Below the pieces are notes generated by a model. That model was given only the letters and a program-made list of their open reading frames with translations, did no database searches and was not told where the DNA came from. A stretch of 64,000 bases of DNA from RPQJ01 sp963762315 (lineage in GTDB: Bacteria; Pseudomonadota; Gammaproteobacteria; Steroidobacterales; Steroidobacteraceae): assembly GCA_963762315.1 (NCBI GenBank), contig CAVXKO010000004.1, forward strand, positions 992,001 through 1,056,000, read 5' to 3'. The position numbers and the translations under genes were made by a program. Every line of letters begins with the position of its first letter. Position 1 is the first letter of the stretch. Positions 24,490 through 32,161 of this stretch are shown in pieces.

Positions 24490-24915
24490 ATGAAACGCCT
24501 CACTGCCCTGTGCCTGCTGGCCTGCCTGCCGTGGTCGATGGCGAACGCCGGCCTGCCTTACACCTTCAAGGCCGGCGACCCGATCCGGGCCTCGGAACTG
24601 AATGCCAACTTCCAGTACCTCGACAGTCTCGCGAAGACGGGCTCGGACGGCCTGCTGGTTCGCCGCAAGGCGACGTTGCGCTCGTCCGGTTTCGTCGACG
24701 TGGCGACGGTGCCGGACTCGGCCGCCAACGGCTGGGTGCTGCGATCGTACGTCACGGGGTGCGGCGACCCGTTGTTGAAGATCGACAGCGACCCGTCGTT
24801 CGCCATGAATGCGAGCGTTCGACTGGTCGTGCGGCCCGGCGAAACCTTGTCCGCGAAATGTTCGAGTTCGACGACGGACACCGTCGTCGGATACTTCATG
24901 TTCAATGAGCAATAG
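24490..24915 (+). CDS. Exported protein of unknown function
   Basis: 141 aa with a clear signal peptide (MKRLTALCLLACLPWSMANAG) and a GAGAGGG ribosome-binding site. The mature start YTFKAGDPIRASELNANFQYL contains a short motif (AGxPIRASELNANF) that I know from the N-termini of many uncharacterised secreted and tail-fibre-like proteins. The rest is a compact beta-rich domain with two Cys (VTGCGDP, LSAKCSSSTTD) that may pair. No family assigned. Its last 11 bases overlap the start of the PKD lipoprotein gene, so the two are probably co-translated. A longer frame upstream is not supported. Confidence 0.65.
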   Translation: MKRLTALCLLACLPWSMANAGLPYTFKAGDPIRASELNANFQYLDSLAKTGSDGLLVRRKATLRSSGFVDVATVPDSAANGWVLRSYVTGCGDPLLKIDSDPSFAMNASVRLVVRPGETLSAKCSSSTTDTVVGYFMFNEQ

Positions 24916-25342
24916 ACACGCGGCCTTGCTGATCGTCATGGCGGCATCGCTTGCCGCGTGCGGCGGCGGCGGCGGCTCGGGCGGCAAGAACAAGCCGCCT
25001 GTTGCCAGCCTGACGGTGTCGCCGACGACGGGAGCCGCGCCGCTCTCGATCGTCGCGTCCGGCGAGGCCTCGACCGATCCCGACGGGACCATTGCCAAGT
25101 ACGCGTGGAAATTCGGCGACGGCTCGCAGGCCTCCGGTGCCAGGACCCAGCACACATATGCGACGGTCGGCGAGTTCCAGGTCGAGTTGACCGTGACCGA
25201 CAACCAGGGCGCGAGCAGCAGTGCCACGACGAGCGTCGTGGCCACGGGCACGTCCGCGGTCTTCAACGCCTCGACGTTCGACGGTGCGGCGTACCAGGAC
25301 GAGCCGCCCAGCGGAACGCTGGATACGACTGCGCTGCAGTAG
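24905..25342 (+). CDS. PKD-domain lipoprotein
   Basis: 145 aa. A type II signal with lipobox LAAC (Cys19) is followed by a Gly-rich linker (GGGGGSGGKNK) and one PKD domain of about 85 residues: PVASLTVSPTTGAAPLSIV, STDPDGTIAKYAWKFGDGS, HTYATVGEFQVELTVTDNQG. PKD domains mediate protein or carbohydrate contacts at surfaces. A short C-terminal tail (DGAAYQDEPPSGTLDTT) has no recognised motif. The gene overlaps the preceding one. Confidence 0.75.
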   Translation: MSNRHAALLIVMAASLAACGGGGGSGGKNKPPVASLTVSPTTGAAPLSIVASGEASTDPDGTIAKYAWKFGDGSQASGARTQHTYATVGEFQVELTVTDNQGASSSATTSVVATGTSAVFNASTFDGAAYQDEPPSGTLDTTALQ

Positions 25343-25459
25343 CCCGGCTTTGCCCACGCCGTCGCCCCCGGGACCGGGTGTATCCCGACGTTATGCTGGT
25401 GCGAACGCGGCCATTGAGGGAAACTACCTGTTCCCCCACCCCGTCAAGGAGATGACGAT

Positions 25460-25993
25460 ATGAATTTGAAGATTTTCGGTTCCCTGGCCGCGTTGCTGCT
25501 GGCAGTGTCGGCCCCGGCGTTCGCGGAAAAGTCGGCCGGTGACGTGGTCGACGATTCGTCGATTACCACGCAGGTGAAGGCCGGTCTGCTCGGTGAGAAG
25601 GGCGTGCCGTCGAACGACGTCAACGTCGAGACCTACAAGGGCGTCGTGCTGCTGAGCGGCTTCGTGACCACCCAGGCCGCGAAGGATGCCTCCGGCAAGG
25701 TTGCCAAGGGCGTCTCCGGCGTCAAGCAGGTACGCAACCAGCTCATCGTTCACGAAAGCACGTCGATGGGGACCAAGCTCGACGATACGGCGCTCGCGAC
25801 GAAGGTGAAGACTGCGCTGATGGACGCGGACGACGTGAAGTCCGGCCAGATCAACGTCGAAGTGCGCGGCGGCATCGCGCAGCTCGGCGGCTTCGTGACG
25901 TCGACCGGCATGCGTGATCGCGCGATGGCGATCGCCAAGGGCGTGAAGGGCGTGAAGGGCGTCGACGATGCGATGTTCGTCAAGCCGAAGTAA
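25460..25993 (+). CDS. Periplasmic BON-domain protein (OsmY-like)
   Basis: 177 aa. The signal peptide ends at APAFAEK; two BON domains follow. Domain one includes DDSSITTQVKAGLLGEK, VNVETYKGVVLLSGFV and AAKDASGKVAKGVSGVKQVRN; domain two includes DDTALATKVKTALMD, INVEVRGGIAQLGGFV and AMAIAKGVKGVKGV. BON domains bind phospholipid membranes; OsmY-type proteins protect the envelope under osmotic stress. A GGAG-containing RBS precedes ATG, and a 12-bp hairpin lies 35 bp after the stop. Confidence 0.85.
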   Translation: MNLKIFGSLAALLLAVSAPAFAEKSAGDVVDDSSITTQVKAGLLGEKGVPSNDVNVETYKGVVLLSGFVTTQAAKDASGKVAKGVSGVKQVRNQLIVHESTSMGTKLDDTALATKVKTALMDADDVKSGQINVEVRGGIAQLGGFVTSTGMRDRAMAIAKGVKGVKGVDDAMFVKPK

Positions 25994-26027
25994 CCGTGCG
26001 GCATTGATTGCAGCACATTGAGATGAC

Positions 26028-26054
26028 GAGAGGCCCCGGACTCCGGGGCCTCTC
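26028..26054 (+). terminator. Hairpin between the BON-protein and L,D-transpeptidase genes
   Basis: A perfect 12-bp stem, GAGAGGCCCCGG with CCGGGGCCTCTC, closed by a three-base loop ACT. It ends 21 bases before the transpeptidase start. The T tract is poor, so it may be a weak terminator or an mRNA-stabilising structure. Confidence 0.5.
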
Positions 26055-26075
26055 CATGTCTGGAGGAACGTTTCG

Positions 26076-27110
26076 ATGATGCGCCGTGTTCTTCTTGTCG
26101 CGCTGGCCTGTATCCCGGCACTTGCGTGCGCCGTGCCATTCTGGGGCGCAACGGCGAGTTCACCGCCCGCCACGCCGCCTCTTGTGCTGAAGCCCGGCGA
26201 GTTCGTGTGGCACGAAGCCGTCGCCCCGGCCGGGCCCATCGTCGTCGTCGTCTCGCTCGACGACCAGCTGGCGTTCGTCTATCGCAACGGCGTCGTGATC
26301 GGTTACTCCACGGTCAGCAGCGGGAAGGGCGGGCACGACACGCCGACCGGCGTGTTCACGATCCTGCAGAAGGACAAGGACCACCACTCGTCGAAGTACA
26401 ACAATGCGGCGATGCCTTACACGCAGCGATTGACATGGGACGGTGTTGCGCTGCACGCCGGCGGCCTGCCGGGCTATCCGTCGTCGCACGGTTGCGTGCA
26501 CCTGCCGTCGGTCTTTGCGGAGCGCCTGTTCCAGGTCTCGCCGATGGGCATGACCGTCGTCGTCGTCAATGCACAGACGGCGCCGGTCGACGTCGTGCAT
26601 CCTGCGGCCCTGGCGCCGGTCGACCCGACGACGGGCCAGCCCGCCATCGAGCCGCGGCTGCTGCCGGACGAGCCGTCCCGCTGGCACCCCGAAAAGTCTC
26701 CGGAAGGCCCGGTGTCGATCGTGATGAGCGCCGCCGACCAGCGAGTCGTCGTGCTGCGCAATGGCGTAGAGATCGGTCGGTCGCGCCTCGAGGTGTCCGA
26801 CCCGACGCGGCCGCTGGGCACGCATGCTTTCATCGTGAAGGAAGGCACGGGGGTCGGCATGAGCGTGCTCGTGTCCGGTGCGGCGGCGCGCAACTGGATG
26901 TCCGTGACCATGCCGGGCTACCAGGGCGAACAGGCGGACCTGGCCTCCGTGGTCGGCGGCCGTGTGCACATGCAGCAGGACTTTGCGCGCTTGTTGTACC
27001 CTCTGCTGCTGCCGGGGACGACCCTCGTCGTGACGGATGCCCCGATCCTCCGCCAGACGACAGGACTCGAAATGACGGTGCTGACCTCGGACAACGAGGG
27101 CGCCAGGTAG
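26076..27110 (+). CDS. L,D-transpeptidase with a duplicated, degenerate YkuD domain
   Basis: 344 aa with a signal peptide (VLLVALACIPALACA). First YkuD domain, about residues 50-170: IVVVVSLDDQLAFVYRNGVVIGYSTVSSGKGGHDTPTGVF, VALHAGG and the catalytic SSHGCVHLP (Cys at about 139). Such enzymes make 3-3 peptidoglycan cross-links or attach lipoproteins. Residues about 208-330 look like a second copy: VSIVMSAADQRVVVLRNGVEIGRS, LGTHAFIVKEG and GGRVHMQQDFARLLYPLLLPGTTLVV. That copy aligns with the first but reads GGRVHM where the first has SHGCVHL, so the active Cys is lost. It is the first gene after the hairpin and leads a tightly spaced run of exported proteins. Confidence 0.85.
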   Translation: MMRRVLLVALACIPALACAVPFWGATASSPPATPPLVLKPGEFVWHEAVAPAGPIVVVVSLDDQLAFVYRNGVVIGYSTVSSGKGGHDTPTGVFTILQKDKDHHSSKYNNAAMPYTQRLTWDGVALHAGGLPGYPSSHGCVHLPSVFAERLFQVSPMGMTVVVVNAQTAPVDVVHPAALAPVDPTTGQPAIEPRLLPDEPSRWHPEKSPEGPVSIVMSAADQRVVVLRNGVEIGRSRLEVSDPTRPLGTHAFIVKEGTGVGMSVLVSGAAARNWMSVTMPGYQGEQADLASVVGGRVHMQQDFARLLYPLLLPGTTLVVTDAPILRQTTGLEMTVLTSDNEGAR

Positions 27111-27134
27111 CGCGCTCCGAAGGACGCAGAAACG

Positions 27135-28457
27135 ATGCAGGAGACGGGCCGACTGCGCTGGCTGACGTCGGTGACTGCCGCGCTGGTGCTGATCGCGCCC
27201 GGACTCGCATGGGCGGCGAAAACCGAGCCGTCCCAGGACCTGCTGCCGGTGGACCTGCCGCGCACGCAGACGCAGAGCCGCGACGGCGTCACGGTGAGCG
27301 TATCGATCCCGCCGGCCGCGGTCGCGGCGCAGAAGTTCGGTGCGCCCCTCGCGGAGCATGGCATCCAGCCAGTCTGGATCCGCGTCGAGAACGACAGCGA
27401 TTTCGACTACTGGTTGATGAACATCGCGCTCGACCCCGACTACTACTCGGCGGACGAGGCGGCACTGGTCGCCGGGGCCAAGCTGAGCAAGCAGGCGCGA
27501 GAGGCGCTCCGCACCACGCTGCGGGCCCAGGCCATCCCGAGGTTCCAGGGCCGCCACGGTACCGTGGAAGGCTTCGTGTATGCGTCCTACCTGCGCGGCG
27601 GACGATTCGTGGACGTGCTGCTCTCCGGGCTGGGCCATACGCCGCGGTTTCGCTTTGCCGTGCTGCTGCCGACGCAGGGCTTCGACTACGAGCGCTCGGA
27701 GCTGCGTGCGCAATACCAGCGAGTCCAGGAGTTTCCCGAAGTCAGCCTCGAGGAGTTGCGCGTGCGGATCCGCGAGCTGCCGTGCTGTGTCACGAATGCC
27801 GACGGCAAGGGCGAAGGCGATCCGCTCAATGTCGCGATCGTGGGCACGGGCGAGGATACCCTGGCCGCCCTGATCAGCAGCGGCTGGGCGCTCACCGAAG
27901 CCATTACCGCCGAGAGTGTGCGCAAGATGGTCGGTGCGGCAATTGCCGAAAAGTCGTACATCACCGCGCCGGTGAGTTCGCTGTACCTGTTCGGCCGCAA
28001 GCAGGACCTTGCGCTGCAGCGCGGTCGATCCACGATCAACCAGCGCAATCACATGCGTCTGTGGCTCGCGCCCTTCCGCTACGACGGCCAGGCTGTCTGG
28101 GTGGGGCAGGTGAGCCGCGACATCGGCGTGAAGATGACGAAGAAATCGCCGACGCTGACGACGCATGTCATCGATCCGGTCGTCGACGAATCGCGCGAGT
28201 ACCTGCTGCAGAGTCTCGTGTTCCATGAATCGATCAGCCAGTTCGTGTTTGTGCGCGGGGTCGGCGAGGCGAGGTTGGACAATCCGAGGCACAACCTCGT
28301 CGGCGATCCGTACATCACCGACGGCAACCGGTTGTTGCTGTTCATCTCCCGGGATCCCGTCCCGCTCGAAGAGGTGGTGAACCTCAACTGGAACGAGTCG
28401 ACCGATGCCGTCCGCGAGGGCCGGGGCGAGGACGCCAAGGTTCCGCAGGGACCGTGA
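27135..28457 (+). CDS. Exported LssY_C-domain protein
   Basis: 440 aa with a signal peptide ending GLAWAAK. Residues about 230-390 match the LssY C-terminal domain: DPLNVAIVGTGEDTLAALISSGW, PVSSLYLFGRKQDLALQ, NHMRLWLAPFRYDGQAVWVGQVSRDIGV and HVIDPVVDESREYLLQSL. LssY_C usually sits at the end of membrane PAP2- or DedA-type proteins; here it is attached to a periplasmic domain (about 40-220, including PVWIRVENDSDFDYWLMNIALDPDYYS) that I do not recognise. Its function is unknown. It lies 24 bp after the transpeptidase gene and overlaps the next gene by GTGA. Confidence 0.72.
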   Translation: MQETGRLRWLTSVTAALVLIAPGLAWAAKTEPSQDLLPVDLPRTQTQSRDGVTVSVSIPPAAVAAQKFGAPLAEHGIQPVWIRVENDSDFDYWLMNIALDPDYYSADEAALVAGAKLSKQAREALRTTLRAQAIPRFQGRHGTVEGFVYASYLRGGRFVDVLLSGLGHTPRFRFAVLLPTQGFDYERSELRAQYQRVQEFPEVSLEELRVRIRELPCCVTNADGKGEGDPLNVAIVGTGEDTLAALISSGWALTEAITAESVRKMVGAAIAEKSYITAPVSSLYLFGRKQDLALQRGRSTINQRNHMRLWLAPFRYDGQAVWVGQVSRDIGVKMTKKSPTLTTHVIDPVVDESREYLLQSLVFHESISQFVFVRGVGEARLDNPRHNLVGDPYITDGNRLLLFISRDPVPLEEVVNLNWNESTDAVREGRGEDAKVPQGP

Positions 28458-29596
28458 GCAATCGACCTCTCACGGCGCTTCAGCGCGCGAAGTCCGGGGA
28501 CCGCCCATCCTGCCCGGGATGGCTGCCAATCATCGCCGTGCTTGGGCTCGCGGGCTGTGCCACGACTCCGACCGAGCCGGCGGCGGCGCCCACCCCGCCG
28601 CTCCTGGCACCGATCGTCTCCGAACTCCCCGCCGGCGGGGCGCCGTTGATCGACGGGCGGGCGAGATTTCGCGAGGTATTCTGCGCGGCGCTGGCGGCGG
28701 ATCCGCGGGCCTCGGCGGGCAGGAGTTGCGATCGCTGGTTGTGGCGCCTGTCCGATGAGCCGTCGTTGCCGGAGGCGCCCGGCGCGTCCTGGCCGCCGGC
28801 GGATCCGTCGGTGGATATCGTGCTCGTCCCAGGTGCATTCGGCGAATGCTACGGCAATGAAGCCCGTCCGTTCGCCGACGGCGCTAAGCTGCTTGCGGAG
28901 CGTGGATATCGCGTGCACCGGCTGGTCGTCGCTGGTCGCTCGGGGACGGAAGCCAACGCGAAGCAGATCGCCGCGGCGTTGGCCGATGTCGACTTCACGC
29001 CCGGGCGCCGCGTCGTGCTGATCGGGTTCTCGAAAGGCACGAACGACATCCTGCACTTCCTCGTGGATTTCCCTGACCAGGCGCGCCGGATCGATGCCGT
29101 GATCAGTGTCGGCAGCCCGATCCTCGGCACGCCAACGGCCGATCTTGCGGCGGGCGCCTACGACGCGCTCCTCGGAAAAATCCCGCTGGATGCCTGCGCG
29201 CCCGGAGATGGGCAGGTGCTGGAAAGCCTGCGGACCGGGACCCGCGAGCGTTGGATGGCTGCCAACCCATTGCCGACCGCAATCCGGTACTACTCGCTGG
29301 CGGGCTTCGCCGGCCGCGAGCGGATGGCGAGCCTGCTCGTGCCTGCCTGGCACTACCTGAACTGGTTCGACCCACGCAACGACGGACAGGTAATTGCCAG
29401 CAAAGCGGTGATTCCCGGCGCCACGCTGCTCGGGTATGCCAATGCGGATCACTGGGGGCTTGCCATGCACAACGAGCGCACTTCCCCGCACTTCGTCAAG
29501 CGCCAGGACACGGTGCCGTTCCCCGTCGAGGTCCTGCTCGCGGCGCTGGTCGCTTTCGTCGAGCAAGACTTGAGCGATTCGGCGGCCGTGCGCTAA
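28454..29596 (+). CDS. Lipase-like alpha/beta-hydrolase lipoprotein
   Basis: 380 aa. A basic N-terminus and a hydrophobic helix end in lipobox LAGC (Cys35), so it is probably a lipoprotein. The hydrolase core has VDIVLVPGAFGECYG (oxyanion region), nucleophile elbow GFSKG (about residue 190), an Asp in WFDPRNDGQV and a His in NADHWGLAMH, a plausible complete triad. The look is that of secreted lipases or esterases acting on bulky substrates, but no named family is assigned. GTG 28454 overlaps the stop of the LssY_C gene, implying coupled expression. Confidence 0.68.
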   Translation: MSNRPLTALQRAKSGDRPSCPGWLPIIAVLGLAGCATTPTEPAAAPTPPLLAPIVSELPAGGAPLIDGRARFREVFCAALAADPRASAGRSCDRWLWRLSDEPSLPEAPGASWPPADPSVDIVLVPGAFGECYGNEARPFADGAKLLAERGYRVHRLVVAGRSGTEANAKQIAAALADVDFTPGRRVVLIGFSKGTNDILHFLVDFPDQARRIDAVISVGSPILGTPTADLAAGAYDALLGKIPLDACAPGDGQVLESLRTGTRERWMAANPLPTAIRYYSLAGFAGRERMASLLVPAWHYLNWFDPRNDGQVIASKAVIPGATLLGYANADHWGLAMHNERTSPHFVKRQDTVPFPVEVLLAALVAFVEQDLSDSAAVR

Positions 29597-29624
29597 AAGA
29601 AGCGGGTCCCTGGGAGCACGCACG

Positions 29625-30425
29625 ATGAACCCATTTCGAATACTCTCGCTGGCGGCGCTGGTCATGGCCGGCACGGCCGTAGGTACGGCAGGTGCAGCGA
29701 ACGCCGGACCCGATCCGCTGCCTGCCCAGATTGCCGCCATCGCCTCCGAGGTGGATCCGCGCGTCAGCGAGGCGATCGAGAGAATCGACGGCACGGGCCG
29801 CCAGTTGCTGGCATTGCGTTCATACCTGCGCAGCGGCCGCAACCTCGCGGAGCGCTGGAGCTGGACCCAGGACCAGATCGCCGCATTCGAGGGCTCGCCC
29901 GAGCAGCTCGCGCTCCAGAAGGAAGTCGAGCGCGTGCGCGCGGCGTTTGCCGAGGCGAACCCCGGTTACGAACTGTGGGTGAACCCGCAGATCCGCAGTC
30001 TCGATGTCCAGATCGCGCATTGGAACGGCAACGAATCGGTCGCGGCGGCGGCTGCAGGATTGCTGCCTGCGGTCCTCGAGCTTGTTTCCTCGCCGCAGTT
30101 TCCCGGCAGCCGTCCCGATGCCGCCCGCGAGGCGCTGAAGCGTTTTCTCGTTGCCTATTCGCCTGAGCCCACTCCGACCATCGCGGCGCCCGGCCTGTCG
30201 CCTCACGGGCAGATGCGGGCCATCGATTTCCAGGTCCACCTGGGCGGGCAAGTCATTGCCGGGCCCGTGACGGCGTCCATCGCCACCGACTGGGAAGCCG
30301 CAGGCTGGGCCGGCAAGCTCGACGCCGCCGTGCGCGCGTCGGGGCAACAATTCGTCGGGCCGCTGGCGAATCCGAGGGAACCCTGGCATTACACCTATGC
30401 ACCCGACGCAGTGGCCGCGAAGTAG
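29625..30425 (+). CDS. Exported M15-type (D-Ala-D-Ala carboxypeptidase-like) peptidase
   Basis: 266 aa with a signal peptide (LAALVMAGTAVGTAGAANA). An N-terminal helical region (DPRVSEAIERIDGTGRQLLALRSYL, WSWTQDQIAAFEGSPEQLALQKEVE) precedes a C-terminal part carrying GLSPHGQMRAIDFQV (about residues 191-205) and PREPWHYTY (about 249-257). SxHxxxxAxDF with EPWH is the zinc and catalytic pattern of peptidase family M15 (VanY/DD-carboxypeptidase). Likely acts on peptidoglycan stem peptides. Spacing of 28 bp from the lipase-like gene fits one operon. The fold assignment rests on these motifs only. Confidence 0.6.
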   Translation: MNPFRILSLAALVMAGTAVGTAGAANAGPDPLPAQIAAIASEVDPRVSEAIERIDGTGRQLLALRSYLRSGRNLAERWSWTQDQIAAFEGSPEQLALQKEVERVRAAFAEANPGYELWVNPQIRSLDVQIAHWNGNESVAAAAAGLLPAVLELVSSPQFPGSRPDAAREALKRFLVAYSPEPTPTIAAPGLSPHGQMRAIDFQVHLGGQVIAGPVTASIATDWEAAGWAGKLDAAVRASGQQFVGPLANPREPWHYTYAPDAVAAK

Positions 30426-30476
30426 CCACATCCGCACGGGTCGGCTTCGTAGCCTCGAGAAGGGAAGGGGACGAGC

Positions 30477-32078
30477 TTGTCGCGCGAAGTCTTGAATCGA
30501 TGGAACTACCGGCAGAAGGTCATGGTGACCATGGCAGCCGCACTGCTCGCGGGATGCGCCACGGCGCCTTCCGGCACCGGTGGCTCGATCAGCCCGGATT
30601 CCGCGGCCATGCTCGAACGCGCGCGGGCCTTGTCGGTGTTCGGCCCAGCGGAAGATTTCGTCGGCAGCCCGTTCGAGGACGTCGGCCTGTCCGGCGTCTT
30701 CCCCGTGCGATCCGACGGCGCCTGCGAGGTGGCGGTGCTGGAAGGTGGCGAAGACTCCTTCGCGGTCCGCATGGAAACACTGCGCGCCGCGAAGAAGTCG
30801 ATTCGCATCCAGGCGCTGGTCTTCAAGGGCGACGAGACGGGACTGCGCATTGCTGACATCCTGAAGGAGAAAAAACGCGAAGGGCTCGATGTCCGCGTGA
30901 TCGTCGATGCGTTCTCGAACCCGTGGCTGCAGACGCAGTGGATGTACTTCGACCTCAAGCAGAACGGCATCGAGGTGGAGGGCTACGAGGCGATGGCACT
31001 GCAGTGGATCAACGAAGTGCCGGTCCCGATGTTGATGCCGCACTGGGATCCCGCGCGGGCCAACAAGCGATTCCACGAGAAGATGTGGGTGATCGACGGC
31101 GAAACCGACGAGGGTATCGCCGTCGCTGGCGGGCTCAACATCGGCAACGAGTACTTTCGCGCCAATCCCGCCAATCCCGACGAGACATGGCGCGACCAGG
31201 ACGTGGTGATTCGCGGCGCCATCGTCAAGGACCTCGTTGCCGCGTTCGATCGCAACTTCGAGTACTTCCTGCAGATCAAGAAGAGCCGCGGCATCGCCAA
31301 CACGAACCTCTATTGGGACGCGACGCGCACGGTGCTCGACAAGACCGGCAAGGTGCCGGTGCACTACGAAAGACGCCCGGAGGTCGAGGCGAACGTCGAC
31401 GCCATGCAGGCGCGGCACCCGGATCGCAACTTTGCGTCGGCCACCTGCCGCTTCGTGCAGAACCGCCCGCGCTTCAAGGAAACGTACATCCAGCAGTCGT
31501 ACCTGAGCCTGATCGAGTCGGCGAAGGACGAGATCCTGCTGGCGAACGCGTACTTCGTGCCGACGCCGACGATCATGGCGGCGTTGATGGAGGCGGCACG
31601 TCGTTGCGTCGCGGTGACGCTCGTGTCGAACAGCCCGGAGACGAACGACCTTCCGGAAATCACGCTGGTGGGGCGCGGCTATTACAAGCGGCTGCTGGCG
31701 GTCAACGCGGAGCCGGCAGTGGCCGCCTGCAGCAAGCCGGGCGCCGGGATCAACGTGTGGGAGTGGGTCGGCAAGCGTCCCGACGATACCGTGCGCACGC
31801 AGGGCACGATGCACTCCAAGTTCGGTGTCTTCGATCGCCGCCGGAGCCTCGTGGGCTCGTACAACCTCGATCCCCGCAGCGAGAAGCTCAACAGCGAGTC
31901 GGCGCTGGTGTTCGAGCAACCTGACCTCTCCTCGCAGCTGGCCTCGCTGCTGCTCGAGCGAGACCTCGGCTTCAGCGTCCGGGTGACACCTGAGGCCGCC
32001 GCGAAGTTCGAGGACCCGGAGGAGGTTGCGTACAAGTTCCGCAAGTCCCTCGGCAATCTGTTCGAACAGGACCTGTAG
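30477..32078 (+). CDS. Phospholipase D-family lipoprotein (ClsC-like)
   Basis: 533 aa with two HKD motifs: HEKMWVIDG at about residue 199 and HSKFGVFDR at about 445, each followed by the Gly/Asn-rich signatures GGLNIGNEY and GSYNLDPRSEKLNSE. Both halves look catalytically intact. The arrangement resembles cardiolipin synthase C (YmdC). The N-terminus has a helix with lipobox LAGC (Cys27), suggesting outer- or inner-membrane anchoring. TTG 30477 has AAGGGG upstream; an ATG at 30522 would shorten the basic n-region. Likely transfers phosphatidyl groups. Last gene of the exported-protein run. Confidence 0.82.
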   Translation: MSREVLNRWNYRQKVMVTMAAALLAGCATAPSGTGGSISPDSAAMLERARALSVFGPAEDFVGSPFEDVGLSGVFPVRSDGACEVAVLEGGEDSFAVRMETLRAAKKSIRIQALVFKGDETGLRIADILKEKKREGLDVRVIVDAFSNPWLQTQWMYFDLKQNGIEVEGYEAMALQWINEVPVPMLMPHWDPARANKRFHEKMWVIDGETDEGIAVAGGLNIGNEYFRANPANPDETWRDQDVVIRGAIVKDLVAAFDRNFEYFLQIKKSRGIANTNLYWDATRTVLDKTGKVPVHYERRPEVEANVDAMQARHPDRNFASATCRFVQNRPRFKETYIQQSYLSLIESAKDEILLANAYFVPTPTIMAALMEAARRCVAVTLVSNSPETNDLPEITLVGRGYYKRLLAVNAEPAVAACSKPGAGINVWEWVGKRPDDTVRTQGTMHSKFGVFDRRRSLVGSYNLDPRSEKLNSESALVFEQPDLSSQLASLLLERDLGFSVRVTPEAAAKFEDPEEVAYKFRKSLGNLFEQDL

Positions 32079-32095
32079 CGCCGGCGCGGCCGGCG
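32079..32095 (+). terminator. Short GC hairpin after the PLD-like gene
   Basis: CGCCGGC and GCCGGCG flank a three-base loop immediately after the TAG stop. There is no T run. It may end or stabilise the transcript of the exported-protein run. Confidence 0.3.
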
Positions 32096-32161
32096 TGGCG
32101 ACCTGACCCCGGCCGCGTTCTGATGCATCATGCGCAGGACGTGAGTGGGAAAGGCGCTGCG

